Origin: Protonemura montana
Lineage: Eukaryota; Arthropoda; Insecta; Plecoptera; Nemouridae
Assembly: GCA_947568835.1 (NCBI GenBank)
Contig: OX387604.1
Coordinates: 12,801,076-12,865,075, forward strand
Reading direction: 5' to 3'
DNA length: 64,000 bases
This document shows, piece after piece, positions 53,301 through 61,835 of this stretch. The notes under the pieces are model-generated. The model did no database searches. It worked only from the letters and a program-made list of their open reading frames with translations, and was not told the DNA's origin. A program made the position numbers and the translations under genes. Within the stretch, counting starts at the first letter, position 1. The number at the start of each line of letters is the position of its first letter.

Positions 53301-54352
53301 AGAAAAGCGTGAGGATTTTCCCTTAAAGAGAATGGTTTTAATTGAAACATTCGGCGTATATTCACAATGAATACCTCTACCAGACTTACCCTCCATAAGT
53401 TTTGGCATCAAAACTCAGGAACGTTTCACAAATTCAGCACTTATTTGCCACTACGTACATATGCAATTTCCTCTCATAGGGTTTGCTACTTGATGCTATC
53501 ATCTCCAAAGAATAATCAGCTGTGGCATCAGCACTCACTCTGATTGGCATTAATGCAGCACAACACAGATTTCACTATCAGAAATTTGAATTTGAAACGC
53601 GAATATTTTTCACATCTATTAAATGCCCTCTAGATGCAAAGCTGAGCAACCTCGGCTCCGCTATTCAAGAGAATAGTTTTCTAAATAGTCGTTAGCCGCA
53701 ACGAGATAAACTACTGTTAATTCGCAGAAGTTGCGTTACCGCAATCTTCAACTAGATGTTGACGTAAGATTGACGTAAGAATTTTGTTTGCATCTTTCAA
53801 TACTAGGCTTAAAGATGCTGCCCGAAAAGCAAACTCGGTTCCTCCATCTATTTATTTATTAAAGCCACAGCGAGACTTATGTTGGTTTTCTGGAGTTTAT
53901 TAACTCACATATCCTTCGTTGATTTTATAAATTAACGTAAATGATATTTTTATTTGCATCTTCCAATACTAGGTTCTTAGATGCAGCCCGCAGAGCAAAC
54001 GCGGCTCCTCCATTTATGATCGCGTCTTCTATGTTGTAAGCCATAGCGCGACAAAATAATATTGATTCCTAAGAGTGATTCCTAAGATTGATTCCTGTGT
54101 ATTACGTGGTTTTCACAAATTGACGAAAAATATTTTTTATCTTTGTATCTTTGTATACTATGCTCCTAGATGCAGCCCGCAGAGCAAACTTGGCTCCTCG
54201 AACCTTGCTTCTAGTCTATTAGCAGTGAAAGATGCATACAGCTTTAATCGTTGGGAGACTTACTTATGTGATTCGTAGGAGTGGCACGACGGTCGTAGTC
54301 ATTCTTCAAGAGACCATCCAGGATCTGTAAATGGTCCAGTTTCGCTCCATTG
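17371..54352 (-). CDS. Cys-loop ligand-gated anion channel subunit (glycine/glutamate-gated chloride channel class), nine coding exons, 5' end missing
   Basis: Membrane receptor-channel subunit. Exons: 54352-54264, 43899-43832, 22652-22429, 20161-20079, 19992-19858, 19740-19549, 18907-18839, 18714-18557, 17544-17371. All are GT-AG and phases match, giving 396 visible residues. Order: ILDGLLKNDYDRR helix; YIRSFGSISPVTM strand; DYEVDLYFRQKWQDERL; VYFPNAKHAEF; Cys-loop C134...FPLDSQVC148; loop-C cysteine pair C193/C204, as in glycine-, glutamate- and histamine-gated channels; M1 with SWVSFW; M2 R247-TTLGVTTLLAVSSQSSG; VSYVKAIDVWMG; M3 with CALLEFTFVNY; a short M3-M4 loop; M4 FFPLAFGAFNLVYWPYY; stop at 17371. 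Exons of 68, 224, 83 and 135 nt mirror vertebrate GlyR/GABA-A genes. The pore entry reads VPGR where anion channels usually have PAR. The first exon starts in phase 2, so an exon with signal peptide lies upstream, not found. Ligand not assignable; glycine-receptor-like is my best guess. Confidence 0.92.
20609..20630 (+). repeat. Poly-G run, 22 bases, in a channel-gene intron
   Basis: An uninterrupted run of 22 G on the plus strand, within the intron between the channel exons at 20161 and 22429. It is C-rich in the channel's transcript. Confidence 0.9.
25431..25447 (+). repeat. Poly-G run, 17 bases
   Basis: Seventeen consecutive G on the plus strand, inside the 21-kb channel intron. It is preceded by GAGATTGGTT and followed by TAAAATACC. 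Confidence 0.9.
26255..27029. mobile_element. Non-autonomous element with ~63-bp terminal inverted repeats
   Basis: The left arm (26255-26317) contains GTGCCACCCGATGGAGCTTG and an A-rich TTTTTAAAAAAATCTC. The reverse complement of 26967-27029 reads ATGCCACCCGATGGCGCTTG followed by TTTAAAAAAAAACATCTC. Both arms begin ACAC(A/G)TGGTA. The arms are imperfect but clearly homologous and inverted. The ~650-bp interior is AT-rich on the left, carries a ~200-bp GC-richer block (26680-26850), and has no transposase frame. This fits a MITE or foldback DNA transposon; no clear target-site duplication is seen. Confidence 0.65.
30019..30040 (+). repeat. Poly-G run, 22 bases
   Basis: Twenty-two consecutive G, the same length as the run at 20609. 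It is followed immediately by TCGAGTCAGCTA, a 12-mer that also occurs 51 bases past the run at 20609-20630. Confidence 0.9.
36005..36195 (-). mobile_element. 5S-rRNA-derived SINE, copy B
   Basis: On the minus strand 36192-36101 reads as a diverged 5S segment: ACACCGGTTCTTGTGACATC, CACCGAAGTTGAGCAACAC and CTTGGATAGGTGACCATCAT. The following body (GTTCTGTTCGGGAGAGAGG, TTGGAAGGATCTTAGTTCAA, ACAAGCCTTGCTT) matches copy A at 13691-13755. The tail ends in AATCAAGAATCAATCAG. It lies antisense to nothing coding, inside the channel intron and on the transcribed strand. Confidence 0.78.
36371..36406. repeat. Hairpin with 11-bp perfect arms
   Basis: AACGCTTCAGA at 36371-36381 is the exact inverse of TCTGAAGCGTT at 36396-36406. 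An inner palindrome (TTCAGACATCTGTCTGAA) offers a second pairing. No RNA gene context is seen. Confidence 0.7.
36501..36655 (+). repeat. 14-bp minisatellite (GATTCACCACC type)
   Basis: About eleven imperfect units of 12-15 bases, each starting GATTCA and followed by a C-rich half, for example GATTCACCACGCTA and GATTCAGCTCCCAG. The period is not a multiple of three, so it is not a coding repeat. Confidence 0.85.
39556..39632 (+). repeat. 28-bp tandem repeat with ACGGCATACGGC core
   Basis: Two full units (39571-39598 and 39599-39626), each GCAYACGGCGTAAAG followed by a ACGAYGTACG-like end, plus partial units on both sides. It is CpG-rich against an AT-rich background. Confidence 0.75.
48243..48404 (+). 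repeat. ~45-bp tandem repeat, about 3.5 units
   Basis: Units begin near 48243, 48286, 48328 and 48375, each with a CTTRTTTTAGAG-like start, an ACTWAAT segment, a GCACACYGATTAAGA-like end, and then the next start. The copies are clearly diverged. Confidence 0.65.
49829..49875 (+). repeat. CT then CA microsatellite
   Basis: A (CT)n run with one TA interruption, passing into CACACACAGATACACACA. Simple repeat. Confidence 0.9.
50478..50570 (-). repeat. Solo copy of the SINE 3' module
   Basis: On the minus strand it reads GTTCATCATCATCCTCACCATC, CACTCACTCATTCCGCTACG, then ATACCAGTACCACAGGGCCAGC. This matches 13880-13985 (GTTCATCATCATCCTCATCATC, CACTCATTCATCGACGCCATTAG, CCAGTGCCGCAGGGCTAG) over its length. 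There is no 5S head upstream. Confidence 0.65.
53620..54215 (+). repeat. Degenerate ~165-190-bp tandem repeat beside a channel exon
   Basis: Four diverged copies of a motif GATGCAGCCCGCAGAGCAAAC followed by GGCTCCTCC lie near 53633, 53813, 53980 and 54169, so spacing is about 180, 167 and 189 bases. Copies 2-4 also share an upstream TTTGYATCTTYNAATACTAGG-like segment. The array ends about 50 bases from the channel exon at 54264-54352. Confidence 0.75.
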
Positions 54353-57056
54353 CTGGAACAAAAAAATAATGCGTGGGTTTTTAAAATGCCGAAAAATTGT
54401 TATTAAATTATTGGAGTCTTTAAAATTACATAACACTGTGAAAAAAAATCATATGACAGTATTCGCAACTTAAATCGCAGCGAAACCTGAATAAAGTAGC
54501 ACAAAAATTAATAGAACGAAGAACCTTAATGTTGCGAAGGAAGAAAAGTTGTTTTTACTTCGGATCTATTCCTTTTGAAAAATAGCGGTTTACTCTTTGT
54601 AAGAGGTACACATTTCATCAGCTGCTAGATGAATGCATTAATGAGATTCTAAATCTTCCAAATAACATTAAGCGACTGAGAGCAGTCGAAACGTGCCAGA
54701 AAGGATCTTGTCTGCAACTTTGGGTATTGGTTTTGAATTTGGTGAATTGGGTAGTAAGATCAGTGCAATATCTCACAAGCAATCGCGCTTAGAATGTGTT
54801 AAAATCAATGCTTGAGTCGTCACCGAAAAGGTTCTCCAGAGAAAAAAAACAAAAAGCAATATTTATTGCCGTTTGTACAGCGAAACATTTATTTTATTCC
54901 ATCGATTGGAGAAGTTTACCCTGACTCTAAGTTTAAGAACTGATGCAGTGGGTGATAGACATAGGCAGCAAGCATAGACGTAGGCAGTGTTGAGAGGGGA
55001 GAAACAAGTGCCACTCGGACTTAAAACTAGCACTTGGTGGCTTCTGTATCTTTCTTGATGTCAAATCTACTGGCATACCTTCAAGACAACATTACACCTT
55101 TCGTCGACGTTGGGTATTCATTTTCTGTTATATAAACAAAAAAATATTTGGTGTATGAGAACAAAAGAGAAAGAAGTTTAGTTGGCATGCATGAAAAAAG
55201 TCAGCTGCAGCTCTCATTCAAGAAACCTTCATTTTTAATTCCACTCCGTTTTAATGACGGTGGCTGTATCCACGAATGTGTGGACGAGAAACCAAATTAC
55301 AGAGATTCGTTACGAAGGGTGTTCCAGAAGAGGAAACAGAGATGTCCTCTCTTGGAATGTATTGTGCAGTTGCTTCATGGTCCACAATTCTTTAGATTGT
55401 GTTGGCGTGTTGCGTTAAAGATGGCAGATATTTTCATCATTGTTGGACCACACCGATCTTGCGCAATTGCTGATTTCGTCATGCTTCTCTACTTGGATGT
55501 GATGAAGAAAGTTTGTATTAGGAGAAACCCAAACACGACGACCAAAACTTGGAACTAGAGGAATACAAGATTACCACATTATTTAACTTTGTAAATTTGT
55601 AGGTTATCTGAGATGTTATGAAACTAGAGACAAAATTTTGCTACACTCTATGATCAATTTAATATTCTGTAGATATGGCGACGAGATTTTTACCTGCTTA
55701 GATATTTTTATGGATTTAAGTACAGTAACAAAAAAAAAGAAAATATTCATGCAGTTCAGGCCTCAGCTTTTTTATGCCGATAATTTTCAACAAAATTTTG
55801 TTGAGACTTGGAAAAAAATTGAGCAATCTCGCCGGGGAAAATAATTGAGACATACCCTGATTTGCACATCAAATTACTCAAAATCTCAGGCACTGTTAAT
55901 ATGTAAATCATTTATATTTACATTATATGCATATATGTATGTGCACTACTGCATACATGCACTCATGACAGCCAAACGAACCGCATAAACTAAACATTTT
56001 TTATTCAATTATATTTTTATTTTACAAAGATTGAATTGGCGATTCACGCAAGACCACCACGAACATATTTTAAATAACTCATATTGTCCATTAAGGATAA
56101 AGTGAACGAAGAGAATTTCCACTGTGAAATTTTTTAACTTTGAGTGCACAATTATGTTACTGAATATTTTGTCTATTGTGGCGAATATATTTGACGCTGG
56201 ACGTTGGGCGGGCAGGGATATTTAATTCCCCAGATTGTTTAATAGGAGCAGCAAATAGAGGAGAACGAAATGAAATATGTACGTGTAAACGTGTATACGT
56301 GTATATATTGGGATATTTTCTGGCGCAAAGTACTATTTATACAACTCGCGAGCAGCTCGATGATCGTTACGAGCACACTCAAAGAGCGAGCGACACTAGC
56401 ACAAGGAATGAAAGTCAATTGTTCGGTGGCTCAGAGCAACGAGTTTTCACAATTTCATTTAGAACTAGAACAAACGATGGACTCTCTTTAATTAACATAC
56501 TTAGCTACTGGAACGCGGCAATAACCTTTCTCTTTAAATTTTACTTCTAAAAAATGAGGATGTAACAAGATTCTGTGAGTGGCATAATCAAAGCGGGAAC
56601 CCTTTTTGTTCCAGTGGAACGATGCCAAAAATGTCAAATTTTACATATTACTGTACGAAGTCATCATTTGCACTGGTTGATTTTTTTCCCTTGTGCGTGT
56701 CACCCTTTTCAAGACAAGAAATTATTCATTGGGTCTTATATATCAGCAGGTAGCTCTCAATAGTATCTCTTAACCGGGGTTGTAGGTCGTAAAATAGCTT
56801 ATTTAGTACGTTGCTAGGTTTCAGGTTTTACGGCACAATTGCGATTTGGCAATCTGAATTGGAAGACCGTTGTTCATTAATTGTTTGCTTGGAAAAGGCT
56901 TAAGATATTTTAATGACAGAGCCTTTAAAAAAACTCAATTAGGAACAAAAGATAATTTGAACAGAAGTTGGAGTAAAGTTTTGACATTTTTTTGTCGTGG
57001 TGAAGCTTTGTTGAATTCGGTTCATTTTTCTCCTACAATCCCACCACGACAGTTGT
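54353..57056. other. Region upstream of the first visible channel exon
   Basis: About 2.7 kb, AT-rich. The missing 5' coding exon of the channel (which must end in phase 2) may lie here or beyond the GPCR-like exon. A 136-codon plus-strand open frame at 55148-55558 and frames at 56176-56550 show no recognisable family. No promoter or tRNA is evident. Confidence 0.4.
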
Positions 57057-57298
57057 TTATTTTTGGTTTTGAGGGCGCCAACATCTATGCGTTGAAGCAT
57101 TTCCCATGGTGCTGCTGAATGGACCTATCCTAGGTCCCAGTGAATCTTGCCTTCCTGAGCACACTCTGAACAGCTTGAACAGCTTGGTCCTGAGCCGAGC
57201 CTTAAACGCAATGTACAGCACGGGGCAGAATATCACAGACTCAGAAAGTCTGTACAAAATCAACCACGAGATGAAAACTAGCTCGGACGTTTCATCGG
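57057..57298 (-). CDS. Terminal exon of a rhodopsin-family GPCR (helix 7, helix 8 and tail)
   Basis: On the minus strand, after a CGCAG acceptor at 57299, an open frame runs to a TAA at 57057-57059. It reads DETSELVFISWLILYRLSES, then VIFCPVLYIAFKARLR, then TKLFKLFRVCSGRQ. This has the shape of transmembrane helix 7 with a CPxLY in place of the usual NPxxY, an amphipathic basic helix 8 and a cysteine suited to palmitoylation, then a ~37-residue tail. The acceptor has only a weak pyrimidine tract nearby. Helices 1-6 were not found; they should lie at higher coordinates, possibly outside the window. The receptor's ligand class is not assignable. The frame could also be a pseudogene remnant. Confidence 0.5.
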
Positions 57299-57889
57299 CT
57301 GCGTGTCACTTGTCAGTTTGGACATGCTCAGTGGCGCGAACTTGCGGAGAGTTGAGCTTAGTTTAGCAATCAACGGAAACAACATTAAGAAGAATTGAAA
57401 TAAAATCTGTTGCAGAAGAAAAGAAAGGAAAGAAATGTGCTGAGCGTCCGTTAGCACGGAAGTCGTGTAAGAAACGAGTTTTCCTAGATAGGCGCAAGGG
57501 GAGGGGAGATGCGTGTGGCGGTCGGACTGGCAGACAGTCAAGGGGAACCGACCATTCCGAGAAAGTCGTAAGAACTGCCCGACCCCGAAACCGATCCTGC
57601 TCGAATTGGAACCCATCCTACGCATCGCACTGTATTGACTATTCATGCAAGGTATCTTATTATCAGCTATCAATAACATAACTAGGCCTATAAGTAGGCT
57701 GGTGATGGCAACCGAGCATATTAGACAACCCAATCCAGTTAAGTCAGCAGCTTTCGAAATTATCTAACGCCAATCAGTTCCGCTTCCGCTACAATAATAG
57801 CTTCCTCCGCGACACTGCCTGAATAAATTCTCATCCTAATCCTAAGAGATTTTGATTAGTCTGGTTGAAGCAGGATGGGGATAACTGGG

Positions 57890-58270
57890 GCTAGCAGCTA
57901 ACTTCTGCATAGGATACATCCAGCTGTCTTATGCTTAATTCAGATTAGCTGAGGTAATCCCGAACTGAGGAGTTGTAAACACCATCCGAGCAGATTCGTC
58001 TGTGAGTGTTCAGGTTGTATCCAGGATGATTGGTGTCTGGCATGTAGTGGGCATATGGTGGACAGGCAGTCCTTACAGGGTCACATCTCTACGGCGAAAC
58101 TTCCCGTGATTAACCAGGAGACAGCTCTATAGCACTTGAACCGTCGTAGCCCGGCCCTTGCTGCCATCCTCGGTGACAAATTGAGTGGAATTAACGTTAG
58201 CTAAAGAGATGTCCAACTATAGCTTGGTCATTAATCATCAATGGCTGATAAAAAAAAAAAAAAAAAAAAA
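57890..58270 (+). mobile_element. Probable retroposed 3' end with poly(A) tail
   Basis: A ~360-bp block that is GC-richer than its surroundings ends in 21 consecutive A (58250-58270). It contains ATTAACCAGGAGACAGCTCT and GAACCGTCGTAGCCCGGCCC, with no open frame of note. The arrangement suggests a non-LTR element 3' UTR or a processed transcript. The left boundary is a guess. Confidence 0.4.
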
Positions 58271-59841
58271 TGAAGAAGAAAATACTGTGGACCACATTCT
58301 TGACGCAAGGCGGAAAGGAAAATTGGTCTAGAAAGGCCGAGAATCGGAAGAAAGTTACCTAATTTATTTCAGGAGACTGCATTTTTTCCCAAATTGAAGA
58401 GACGTGTTTTGGAGATGGCAAAGCGGATCTAACATTTGAGCATAGGTATTTTTCTTCACGCAGGTCAGCAAGTTTTCATGCTTGTGTGGGTTTTTACACA
58501 AAAGTTTCCTTTCGTCAGAGTAGGTACTATTTTCAATGCCTTTACCTTCCTTGTAGGAAAGTTACATATGTAACGATTCGGTTGACTATACACCCGCGTC
58601 TTTCTGTATTTGCAATGGTAAAAACTGCCCCCGATTCTGCTAGCCAGATGGTGATGATTTCAATAAATGGAACGAATTCTTCAATACATATACACGTGAA
58701 ATATCGAGCCTTCCTTCAATGGAAGCAGAGAGAGAGAGTCTAAATCAGAATAATGTAGTTTTTTTATTCACCGGTGGCAGGAATATTTTCAAGTCTACTT
58801 ATCTAAATAATATCGGAGCAAGTTTTCTAAACATACTTCGTTTTTCGTGCGTACGAGAGTTTCCTGGGTCAAAGGTAATGGAAACGAGGAGAGCAAAACA
58901 GAGCAAATATACCGTGCAAAATAGAAAATAAATAAAAAAGGAGACCAGTGGAAAATAAATGAGAGTTTCTGTTGAAAGGATATGAAGGTTTGATGTGCTT
59001 ACAGCAGCCCCTAGATCATTATTACCCTAAAAACCAAATGCGACCTGGCCCACGTGGAGGGTTGATATACGGGACACTTATCAGCACTTGCAAGTAACTA
59101 GAAGCAATCGCTAGAACAGCCTTTATGTGTCCGCAACTAAACACCACAATCTCTGGAACTCATACTCTTACTCACTTGATTCGATGATGATTGTGGGGTT
59201 AGCGGCACGTCAACTACTAGGCTATTTGAGCCGAAAAAAATATTAAAAATTAAGACGCTTCGAGACAAACACGAAGTCTTTTTAAGTCGATGTGTTAAAA
59301 TATGAGTCGTTCTTGACGCATTCTTAATAAATACTTGCGAAAAGAATCAAATAAGACACTATAAAAAGTGCATAATGTTAAAAAAAACCATTTGCTAGTG
59401 ACTCTAAAAGCTAAATTCTATCATAAAAATCAGCCTGTCTTTTAAATCAGCCCGCCATTGGGCCTGGAAACAGTCATGGAGCCATATCTTGTTCAGCATA
59501 TGACTTAGCTTCAGCGCGTTCCGAGAGTATGACTCAGTACGCTATGGATTTCGACGGCCCACCCGTCGCGTCGCGTTGCTCTGCTTAGTCTCTAATTGCA
59601 CACATTATTTGTCTTTATCGGCAATGTGATTGTTAGAAATAGGAAGGCATGTTTATCGTCTGCATTGTGGTTTTTTTTATCGTCGGGGTTTGAAGTTAAA
59701 AGGGGAGACCTTTCAATTGATTTGTTTCGTGTAATTTGTAGGTACGCATCAGTTACATTCAAACGCATCACTTCTTGGATATCGTTTGTCTAGAAGCAAA
59801 TTTAAAACATCTCCTAATTTACGTGCTTCATACTATTTCAG

Positions 59842-60183
59842 ACTTTCAAAGAAAAGTCTTGGAGCTCAAAACGTTGCTGCGTTTATCGGTACTAAATTGG
59901 AAGACAGATGCTCCACTTTATTTTCTGACAAGCTGCCTTTGACCGTAATAGAAGAAGTCATATCGCTTCAAGATACAGTTGCAATGTCAACGGACATTTT
60001 CACAACTCTTGGTAAGTTTGCCAGGATGCAACTATAATAAACAATTAATTTTCAGTTACATAATATGGTGGCTTTTATTTATCAGGAGGTGCTAGCACAA
60101 ACGATGCTTGTTTCCATGTGTTTTTAAACCGCACATTGTTTGTTGCAGTGCCAACAACCTCCGAAATTCCATGCCTGGTGTGA
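59842..60183 (+). CDS. Two candidate exons of an unidentified protein
   Basis: Exon 1 (59842-60011) follows a CATACTATTTCAG acceptor and ends at a perfect GTAAGT donor. It encodes LSKKSLGAQNVAAFIGTKLE (first 20 residues) and, near its end, LPLTVIEEVISLQDTVAMST. Exon 2 (60086-60183) follows TTTATCAG after a 74-nt intron, keeps the frame (GGASTNDACFHVFLNRTLFV) and reaches TGA at 60181. The LPLxxIEE...GG pattern loosely recalls the DUF4806 domain of arthropod transposon-related proteins, but that is from memory and weak. A further mini-exon-like segment (CCCCGCAG at 60203-60210 to GTAAGT at 60240) suggests more splicing downstream. No start codon is assigned. Confidence 0.35.
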
Positions 60184-61224
60184 TGTTCCAACTTTTCTCT
60201 CCCCGCAGTCCAAGCTCCATTGAAAGAAAAATGATTATGGTAAGTTAATTTGAATAAAACTGTGTTGGTATTATTATCTATTTAAATAGCATTTTTTTAA
60301 ATATGCGATTTCTTAGTCGCTTTTTTTTTTAATCTGTTAATGCAAAGTCTTATTGATTGATATTCTTCACAGAAAATATAGGTGGGCCCCTTTAACTGCT
60401 TTACCAAAATTTTGGAACCTTCGCTTTCTCAAGGTGACATTTTTTATGGATTTGGCAGTATAAACAAAATATCAAGAAGCATTTATATTTTTGCCAAGGA
60501 TTCCTTCAAAGGATTTCTTCATGGATTCCTTCAAAATAGTTTTATAATTAATCCGGCCAAACGAGGTTTTTTGAAGAAAAATTGCCAAAACCACAAGCAA
60601 TGGAATACCTAAATCCATTTACGTACCTACTCTGTTATTATTCTGTTATAGTACAAAAAAAAATTGTTTACGCTGTGAAATCAGTGATTCAATGAAAAAA
60701 AAAGTATATTACAGGTTTCAAAATATTTAGAAAACAGATGTTCTTATTTATTTGTTTTGGCTGCTATTTGCCTGGTGACAAAGCTTTTACACATCTACTT
60801 TTTTTTCAGAAACAGTAAGACATCCTAATTGACAGAGGGCACACTGCACTTCCTGGCCGGCCGTTCCGCACTTCTCTTCACATTCATTAAGTAATAACAG
60901 TAATAACACTACCATGTTTGAATTTTGTGTTGATTTAGGTTATTATTTTTGCAAACTTATTATATTTCTCAATCAGAGTTTCATAAAGGATTCTTTTTTA
61001 CCATTTTTATCTTAGTATTGTTTAAAATGTTTATTGTTTAAGTCGTTCATGATTCATGATTTTCATGATTTTTATTTGCCAAGTTGCAATGTATTTATTT
61101 TTTTATTTTTGGGAACATAGTCTATACCTATATAGGTATACTAAATTGCCTTTATAAAATTCATACACTATATTTTTCAATTAATAGAGCATGATTTGAT
61201 TCTATTTGAAATTGTTTTTCTTAT

Positions 61225-61385
61225 TTATGATTAATACAATTAATTAATATTATTATTATAATATATATTATTATTATATTATTATTATTTATTTTATTAT
61301 TATATTTATTTATTTATTTTATTATTTATTATTATTATTATATTACTATATTAATATTATTAATTAATAAGAATAATTAAAATTA
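61225..61385. repeat. ATT/TTA-rich low-complexity tract
   Basis: A nearly pure A/T stretch made of TTATTATTATA and TTTATTTATT units. Simple sequence. Confidence 0.9.
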
Positions 61386-61659
61386 ATTTTGTTTTATGTT
61401 TACGTCCTACTAAAGATGGGAAATTGATAGGTTTTATTTGCCAAAATTCATTTCTTATTTGATTTTTGTTTGTTTTGTTTTGAAGCTGTTTTGAAGTTGT
61501 AAGAAAGAAGAAAGTATATCTAAACGGCAATTTCTGTACTTTGTTATACAGTGCGTACAGTTTTGCAATAAGCAAGTAAATTTGGTAGCATCTCTAAAAT
61601 GCATTCAGTTTTTTGTAAACCTTTTTTTGCCTTCCCATGCCGTTTTGCAATAAAACTTA

Positions 61660-61835
61660 CGAAATCTTGCAAGATCTTATAAGATCGTGGTAAGATCTCA
61701 TGAGACCGTGGCAAGATCTTATAAGAACTTAACAAGATTGTGGTTAGAAGTTAGAACTTGACAATATCGTGGTAAGATCTTATAAGATCTCGCAAGATCT
61801 TGATTTTCTTGATAAGAACTTGGTAAGATTTTTCA
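61660..61835. repeat. 21-bp tandem repeat of palindromic units
   Basis: Units near AAGATCTTATAAGATCGTGGT start at 61671, 61692 and 61713 and recur in more diverged form to about 61835. Each unit contains a palindrome (GATCTTATAAGATC), so the array can fold into hairpins on either strand. Confidence 0.8.

Larger units (their letters stand above)
43900..54263 (-). other. 10-kb intron of the channel gene
   Basis: This intron lies between the N-terminal helix exon and the 68-nt exon. It holds a ~45-bp tandem repeat (48243-48404), a CT/CA microsatellite (49829-49875), the solo 3' module (50478-50570), a GC-rich patch (50808-50880) and the ~180-bp degenerate repeat near its 5' end (53620-54215). 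No other exon is supported. Confidence 0.75.

Noticed and set aside
55148..55558. 136-codon plus-strand frame
   Set aside because: Longest plus-strand frame without splicing, yet no known motif, no similarity I recognise and no supporting promoter or polyadenylation context.
57278..57733. Minus-strand 151-codon frame upstream of the GPCR-like exon
   Set aside because: It starts hydrophobic but shows no recognisable receptor helices or signal-exon donor in the required phase, and runs in a different frame from the helix-7 exon. Probably intron.
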